Assembly: GCA_902795135.1 (NCBI GenBank)
Contig: CADBJW010000005.1
Span: 44,435 to 108,434, forward strand
Length of the DNA stretch: 64,000 nt
Reading direction: 5' to 3'
From: an uncultured Eubacteriales bacterium
GTDB taxonomy: Bacteria; Bacillota; Clostridia; Peptostreptococcales; Anaerovoracaceae
Under the pieces are notes generated by a model. That model was not told the origin of the DNA and searched no databases. It worked only from the letters and a program-made list of their open reading frames with translations. Of this stretch, positions 59,445-64,000 are shown in pieces. Within the stretch, counting starts at the first letter, position 1, and every line of letters begins with the position of its first letter. Position numbers and translations under genes: made by a program.

Positions 59445-62381
59445 ATGAATACCATAAAGAAACGGGGGAAACGAAACGATAACAAAAGCAGGATCGCGTG
59501 TTTTGCATGGCTTTTGCTTTTGCTGTTTGCCTTAACGATCGGGGCAGTCTATGCAGAGGACGGCGCTGAGACGAGCGGATCAGGAAACGAAAACAGCATT
59601 TCTTTTCTGACGCACGATGACAGCCATAAGGAAGGAAATTACTGTGGGCTCAATGAGAGCGTTGGAACGAATTATACGACGCTGGAAGCATACTGCACAT
59701 ATAAGAATGGCGAGAGTGTGTGCGACTACTACTATTCTCCTACAATATATTTTTATGTCGATATGTTTAATGGGACCTATAACGGCAATTCCTATGGAAC
59801 ACACTTCGCCTGGAAGTATATGGCGGGGCCGGACACATCGCTCCACGAGGGATTCCCGAAATACTATGAGGTCTACAACTGCACGCTGTGGAGCCGGGCG
59901 TATGAGGGCAAAACGGACGCCGGGGACACCTATTACAGTCAGGATCCGCCGACTCTTCCTGGGCAATACCGGGCCTATGCCCACATCCAATTTGGCAGGC
60001 TGGGAGATAAAATCCTGTACAGTTATGAGTATACGATCAAGCCAAAGACAATCACTTTGGAATGGGGTGACGAAACGGAATTTCTATATGACGGAAAGCC
60101 CCATGCGCCAACGGTAGAGATTGCGTCGGATCAGATCCTTAAGGGGGATGAAGTACGTGTCACGAGGACGATGGAAGCGGAAGCCGGAGCGCATACCGCA
60201 ACGGCAGAACTGACAGGAAAAGACAGTTGGAAATACAAGATCGATAACGATTCAGCCAGCAAAGATTACGCCATTGGCTGTCCGTACGAGGTGCAGTTCG
60301 ATTCCAATGTGCCGAAAGACGCATCTACAAAAGACATGTTCAGCGGTGAGATGCCAAAGGAGTCTTTCGATTACGATGAGACGAAAGCGCTGACAAAGAA
60401 CGCATACGTTCTGCCAGGTTACGATTTCAAAGGCTGGAACACGAAGGCGGACGGTTCCGGGACTGCCTACGCCGACGAGGAAGACGTGAAGAACCTGACT
60501 GATAAGGGCGGAACGGTCGTACTCTACGCGCAGTGGAGTGCCAAGGCGTACAAAATCGTATTCAACCCGGACGAAATTGGCGGCGATGAGCATATACAGA
60601 CAGCCTACTTCGATCAGCCGGGAACCCTTGATGTGTATTCGGATGAAGCATTCGGCTGGAACTCGGGCGGCAAAGCGCTGCACGGATGGGCCGGCACCGG
60701 ATTTGGTTCATTATACGAAGACGGCGCGACCTTCCTCAATCTCTGCGGTAAGCCCCGCTCGGACGGCAGCCTTGCAGAAGGGGATCTGGTCGCCCAATGG
60801 GTAGAGACGGGCCAGATCGTCGTCACGGTGACGAAGGATAACGTTCCGCAGGATGGCCTGGCGGACGAACTCACTCTGGTCGACGGGTCCGGGACAGAAT
60901 TCAGTGTCCATGTCTCGTATGAACGCGGGCAATACATCTTCGACCCGTCGCAGGCGTCCTGGCAGGGAAGTGGAACGGCGCAGCTGCCGCCTGGTGAGTA
61001 CGACTTGTCGTTCGAATACAAAGACCGCGGCTATCCGAAGGCGACCGCACATATCGTGTACGGGAGCGACAGCGTTGCCAGCGCTGTGTTCTCTTACTAC
61101 ACTGTAACGTATAAAGTAGAGAACGGCACCTGGGAGGACGGCACCACGACGAACAAGACAGAAACCGTTTTAAGTGGGAAATCTCCCGAACATATCCCAA
61201 CAGGTATGATCGCCGAGGAAGGTTTTGCAGGTGGCACATGGGATGCGGATCCAGGCACCGCGGCTATCACCAAACCGACTGTTTTTACCTATGTCTTTAA
61301 GCCAGAACTGATCATAACAGCCAATGATCAGTCCTATGAATATAACGATCAGCTCCAGGGTCCGGGAGATGTAGCTTATGAAGATCCGGCGGAGATCGCA
61401 GAAATGGTCACAGTCAGCGGCCTGCAGGATGGCGATGCGCTGACTAGCATTATCCTGGATGGACAGGGCAAAGAAGTAGGGAAGTATGACTTGATACCTT
61501 CCGACGCTACGGTCAACGGAGAAAGCGCAGCAAATAAATACGATGTCACGTACGTGAACGGCACGCTCACGATTACGCCGAAGCCAGTGACTGTATACAC
61601 CGTCACTTTCGTGGACGGGCAAGGCAAAACACTGAAGATACAGAAGGTGCAGAGCGGCAAATCAGCGACGGCCCCAGCTGCTCCAAAGAGATCCGGTTAC
61701 ACCTTCGCAGGTTGGGACAAGGATTTCAGCAAAGTCACCGCGAACATGACCGTGACTGCCAAGTGGAAGAAGAATCCTGCGCCAGCAACACAGGTTAGCG
61801 GCACGCTTCTGGTCAAGATGACATCCAAAGGAAAGAGAAGTCTGGTTCTCACATGGAACAAGGTGAATGGCGTGGACGGCTATGACGTTTTCTTCTCCAT
61901 GTGCAACCACCATGGAAAGGAAATACAACTGAAAAAGGTCAGAACCATCAAAGGCAATCAGACCTTCAAGTGGACCAAGAAAAGTTTGAAGAAAAAGAAA
62001 CCATACAAGGCGGTTGTCAAGGCATATGTCATGAAGAACGGCAAAAAGAGTTATGTAAGAACCAGCCCAATGGTACATGCCTACACGTCAGGCAGTACCA
62101 AGAACTATACCAATATCAAGAGCGTGACGGTCGAGAAGACAAGCATCTCCCTGAGCAAGGGCAGGACGTACAAAATCAAGGCCAAGGTCAATAAACTCAA
62201 GAAGGGCAAGAAACTCATGTCGACAGGCCATGCACCAAAGCTGCGCTACGTCAGCAGCAATGAGAAAATTGCAACCGTCAGCAGTTCCGGCAAGATCATA
62301 GCCAAAAGCAAAGGCAACTGCAAAGTCTATGTGATTGCCGTCAATGGCGCTTCAAAGGCCGTTCTTGTTACGGTCAAATAA
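59445..62381 (+). CDS. Large secreted repeat protein (MBG, InlB-type, FN3 and Big_2 domains)
   Basis: A 978-residue secreted protein. Signal peptide ~1-42 (hydrophobic WLLLLLFALTIGAVYA). Then: an N-terminal region with many Tyr/Cys; an MBG-type domain (EYTIKPKTITLEWGDETEF); InlB B-repeat/Listeria-Bacteroides repeats (NAYVLPGYDFKGWNTKADGS ... LYAQW, further degenerate copies, and SGYTFAGWDKDFSKV); a second MBG (YDVTYVNGTLTITPKPV); an FN3-like domain (~790-880); and a C-terminal Big_2-like domain (KSVTVEKTSISLSKGRTYKIK). There is no LPXTG anchor. ATG 59445 follows GAGGAAACTACC. Likely an adhesin and the probable output of the sigma locus upstream. Confidence 0.85.
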   Translation: MNTIKKRGKRNDNKSRIACFAWLLLLLFALTIGAVYAEDGAETSGSGNENSISFLTHDDSHKEGNYCGLNESVGTNYTTLEAYCTYKNGESVCDYYYSPTIYFYVDMFNGTYNGNSYGTHFAWKYMAGPDTSLHEGFPKYYEVYNCTLWSRAYEGKTDAGDTYYSQDPPTLPGQYRAYAHIQFGRLGDKILYSYEYTIKPKTITLEWGDETEFLYDGKPHAPTVEIASDQILKGDEVRVTRTMEAEAGAHTATAELTGKDSWKYKIDNDSASKDYAIGCPYEVQFDSNVPKDASTKDMFSGEMPKESFDYDETKALTKNAYVLPGYDFKGWNTKADGSGTAYADEEDVKNLTDKGGTVVLYAQWSAKAYKIVFNPDEIGGDEHIQTAYFDQPGTLDVYSDEAFGWNSGGKALHGWAGTGFGSLYEDGATFLNLCGKPRSDGSLAEGDLVAQWVETGQIVVTVTKDNVPQDGLADELTLVDGSGTEFSVHVSYERGQYIFDPSQASWQGSGTAQLPPGEYDLSFEYKDRGYPKATAHIVYGSDSVASAVFSYYTVTYKVENGTWEDGTTTNKTETVLSGKSPEHIPTGMIAEEGFAGGTWDADPGTAAITKPTVFTYVFKPELIITANDQSYEYNDQLQGPGDVAYEDPAEIAEMVTVSGLQDGDALTSIILDGQGKEVGKYDLIPSDATVNGESAANKYDVTYVNGTLTITPKPVTVYTVTFVDGQGKTLKIQKVQSGKSATAPAAPKRSGYTFAGWDKDFSKVTANMTVTAKWKKNPAPATQVSGTLLVKMTSKGKRSLVLTWNKVNGVDGYDVFFSMCNHHGKEIQLKKVRTIKGNQTFKWTKKSLKKKKPYKAVVKAYVMKNGKKSYVRTSPMVHAYTSGSTKNYTNIKSVTVEKTSISLSKGRTYKIKAKVNKLKKGKKLMSTGHAPKLRYVSSNEKIATVSSSGKIIAKSKGNCKVYVIAVNGASKAVLVTVK

Positions 62382-62404
62382 AAAATGTTTTCAAATTATC
62401 TCAA

Positions 62405-62436
62405 ATGTGGGAGCAAACATATCTTTGAGACGAAGG
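62405..62436 (+). promoter_or_regulatory. Conserved leader element, copy B
   Basis: TGTGGGAGCAAACATATCTT followed by hairpin CTTTG-AGA-CGAAG. Compared with copy A, one stem pair covaries (C-G to U-A) and another goes from U-A to U-G. It lies between the surface protein stop and ATG 62451. Confidence 0.55.
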
Positions 62437-62450
62437 GAGTTGACATCCTG

Positions 62451-62771
62451 ATGAGAAGTACGGAAGACAGACTCGCAAGGATGCATGAAAGAGCTACGAT
62501 GATCAAGAGACAGGAGGACAAGTCCAGACTAAGAATGCTGGGCTCCTTATCAGCGGGGCTGATGGTCTGTCTTGTTATTGTCATGCAGCAGCTTCAGAGT
62601 ATGCATCATGAGATATATGAGGGCCAAACAACAGGGACATCCCTGCTAGATGACAGCACGGGAGGGTACGTTCTCGCAGCGGTGCTGGCGTTTATTGCCG
62701 GGGTGATCGTAACAGCTGTGATATACAGATTCAGAAGAAAAAAGGGAGACGATGGATATCATGAACAGTAA
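62451..62771 (+). CDS. Small two-TM protein (paralogue B)
   Basis: A 106-residue protein: charged N-terminus MRSTEDRLARMHERATMIKRQ, TM1 (~27-44), a Thr/Ser/Asp loop, TM2 (~68-90) and a basic tail. The N-terminus, topology and size match the protein at 57667. ATG 62451 is chosen over the ORF start at 62385 because it aligns with the paralogue and follows GAAGGGAG. It lies behind the large secreted protein gene and is trailed by a short signal-peptide-like ORF and a terminator. Confidence 0.75.
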   Translation: MRSTEDRLARMHERATMIKRQEDKSRLRMLGSLSAGLMVCLVIVMQQLQSMHHEIYEGQTTGTSLLDDSTGGYVLAAVLAFIAGVIVTAVIYRFRRKKGDDGYHEQ

Positions 62772-62907
62772 GAAAACCATTTTGACAGTATGCTTGTCAT
62801 TGGCCATGCTGATTACTCCCGACATCATTAAAGAGGATGTGCGTTTTTTCAAAAAACACATCCTCTTTTTTTCATACCCCAAAAGAAGACGTGCGAGTTT
62901 TCGTTGA
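62761..62907 (+). pseudogene. Signal-peptide-like gene start running into a terminator
   Basis: 48 codons starting MNSKKTILTVCLSLAMLITPD, a good signal peptide. The frame then reads straight through the terminator hairpin (RFFKKHILFF) and stops soon after. It overlaps the paralogue B stop by 11 nt. It looks like the 5' end of a secreted-protein gene whose body has been lost. Confidence 0.45.
62830..62873 (+). terminator. Strong intrinsic terminator at the end of the sigma/PrsW locus
   Basis: AAAGAGGATGTG / CACATCCTCTTT with an inner T6/A6 pairing, then TTTTC. Confidence 0.9.
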
Positions 62908-62967
62908 AACGGCACGTCCCTGCAAGTAGGAGGTTTCAGCCACGCCGAGCACGAGTGAAGTGAGAAT

Positions 62968-63011
62968 GGAATCCAGTGCCCTTTTCTATTAAGGCATGCT
63001 AAAATATAATG
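62968..63011 (+). repeat. 44-bp direct repeat, copy B
   Basis: Matches 55356-55399 with small indels: ATCCAGTGCC, TTTTCTATTAA, then GCATGCTAAAATATAATG with TATAAT at 63005-63010. Here the 5' arm of the terminator is missing (GAGAATGG instead of GGCACTGG), so only the promoter half remains useful. The 62908-62967 stretch before it shows nothing that I recognise. Confidence 0.7.
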
Positions 63012-63086
63012 AGTGATTCTACGGGGTTGGCTCTCATGGATATCCGAGCCTTGGGACAGATATTGAATTGTAAGGAGAAGAATATC

Positions 63087-64000
63087 ATGAAACAGTATAC
63101 ATTCGATTATAGTGAAGTAAAAGAAGCTTATGACCGAATCAAACCATATTTGAAGGATACGCCGCTGGAACCATCCTTTTATCTTGGCGGTGATGACAGG
63201 AATTATTATTTCAAGCTTGAGTCCTTCCAGCCGGTCAAAAGCTTTAAGGTCCGCGGCGCATTGAACAAAATACTCACCCTGACCGAAGAAGAAAGGGAAA
63301 AGGGCGTTTGCACCATCAGCTCCGGCAATCACGGCAGCTCCGTTAGCTATGCCGCCAGCCTGCTCGGAATTGAGAAGGCGGAGATCATCGTGCCGGAGAC
63401 AGCTCCGAAAAGCAAGGTCGAGCGCATCGAGTACTTTGGCGGACATGTGCTGCAGATGGGCGCCAATTACGATGAAGCCCATGCACAGGGGATGAAATAC
63501 ATCGAGGAAAGCGGCATGACTTTTATCGACGCCTATTATGATGATCCGAAGATCTACGGTGGGCAGGGGACCATCGCCATTGAGATACTGGATCAGAATC
63601 CGGACATCGACACCATCGTGATTCCGGTGGGCGGCGGCGGACTGTCTACAGGAATCGCGGTAGCAGCAAAAGCAATCAAGCCTGACATCCGCATCATTGG
63701 CGTCCAGACCGAAGCCTGTCCGGCTATGATCAAATCCTATGAAGACGGAGTATGTTATGAAGAATACCCGATTGGCGAGACCATTTGCGATGCCGTTGTC
63801 GGAGGCGTGGGCGCGCTGTCCTATGCGCTTTTGAAAGATTACTGCGATGATCTGATTGAGATTCGTGAAGAAACCGCAGCTCGCGCGGTCAGTTTCATGG
63901 CCAAGCAGGAAAAGTACATCGTGGAGCCATCTAGTGCGCTGACGGTTGCGGCGGTTATGGATCACGCGGAACGAATCGGCGGCACAAACATCGCACTGGT
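63087..64000 (+). CDS. Threonine dehydratase-like PLP enzyme (partial)
   Basis: 304 codons of a fold-type II PLP enzyme cut by the window end. The Schiff-base lysine is in SFQPVKSFKVRGALN, the substrate loop SSGNHGSSVSYAA, and the phosphate loop VGGGGLSTGIA. This is the threonine ammonia-lyase/serine dehydratase family, with related racemases possible. It would deaminate threonine or serine to a 2-oxo acid and ammonia, fitting amino-acid fermentation. ATG 63087 follows TAAGGAGAAG. The ~70-nt leader from the -10 at 63005 contains a small hairpin GGCTC/GAGCC (63029-63052). Confidence 0.9.
   Translation, partial: MKQYTFDYSEVKEAYDRIKPYLKDTPLEPSFYLGGDDRNYYFKLESFQPVKSFKVRGALNKILTLTEEEREKGVCTISSGNHGSSVSYAASLLGIEKAEIIVPETAPKSKVERIEYFGGHVLQMGANYDEAHAQGMKYIEESGMTFIDAYYDDPKIYGGQGTIAIEILDQNPDIDTIVIPVGGGGLSTGIAVAAKAIKPDIRIIGVQTEACPAMIKSYEDGVCYEEYPIGETICDAVVGGVGALSYALLKDYCDDLIEIREETAARAVSFMAKQEKYIVEPSSALTVAAVMDHAERIGGTNIAL

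Noticed and set aside
62646-63965. A 439-codon minus-strand open frame
   Set aside because: It is antisense to the threonine-dehydratase-like gene, whose PLP motifs (SFKVRG, GGGGLSTG) show the plus strand is coding. The minus-strand protein has no family pattern.
1-64000. tRNA, rRNA, CRISPR arrays, transposases and prophage modules
   Set aside because: Looked for across both strands. No cloverleaf, no rRNA core sequence, no regularly spaced repeats and no integrase or phage structural protein was recognised.

Overview
The window looks like chromosomal sequence from an anaerobic Gram-positive Firmicute of class Clostridia, most likely in or near the Mogibacterium/Eubacterium family XIII (Anaerovoracaceae) group. 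This is an inference. It rests on a DnaB-DnaD replication cluster followed by rnmV-ksgA, a lipoteichoic-acid-synthase-type sulfatase, strong AGGAGG-type ribosome binding sites, several TTG/GTG starts, and a gene set suited to peptide and amino-acid use. No rRNA, tRNA, CRISPR array, transposase or prophage module was found.

Region 1 (1-16 kb) is a dense plus-strand housekeeping block. It holds the end of dnaB, a DnaD protein carrying a DnaI-type zinc domain, a coiled-coil M23 wall protein, divIC, rnmV, ksgA, an LTA-synthase-like gene, a GNAT gene, tadA, ispE, a FadR-type regulator, and two neighbouring unusual fusions (phosphohexomutase-NnrE and LarE-MazG). Region 2 (15-27 kb) has an EamA exporter with a PucR regulator divergent from a cysteine-desulfurase-like enzyme, two tandem HTH-Uma2 genes, a flavoprotein, and a five-domain oligopeptide/nickel-type ABC importer. 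Region 3 (27-36 kb) has a Nudix gene, tex, a truncated MMPL pump, a lipoprotein glycoside hydrolase, a frameshifted FN3 protein, aminopeptidase M18 and a radical SAM protein. Region 4 (36-45 kb) has an SDR, a membrane-anchored Hsp70-like ATPase with a two-TM partner, two GNATs, and a biotin operon (bioY-bioD-bioAB fusion) behind a promoter studded with TGTAAAC boxes.

Region 5 (45-50 kb) is an AT-richer accessory island. It starts with a GC-rich ~207-bp near-palindromic element, then a small XRE regulator, a broken zinc-ribbon gene, three genes of unknown role, and a DUF4160/DUF2442-HTH pair whose promoter holds a perfect operator palindrome. Region 6 (50-55 kb) has mscS and a PLP aminotransferase-ornithine cyclodeaminase-like-YgjV operon opposite a second PucR regulator. 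Both PucR intergenic regions carry the same 15-bp TTGT-N7-ACAA element.

Region 7 (55-64 kb) is the most novel part. It has a Na/Pi transporter gene collapsed by a large in-frame deletion, a two-TM/Rossmann/RyR-domain protein, and an apparent signalling locus: ECF-like sigma factor, small two-TM protein (possible anti-sigma), multi-TM protein, PrsW-type intramembrane protease, a ~980-residue repeat-rich secreted protein, and a second paralogous two-TM protein. The last two genes share a ~31-nt leader with a hairpin containing one covarying base pair. The window ends inside a threonine-dehydratase-like gene.
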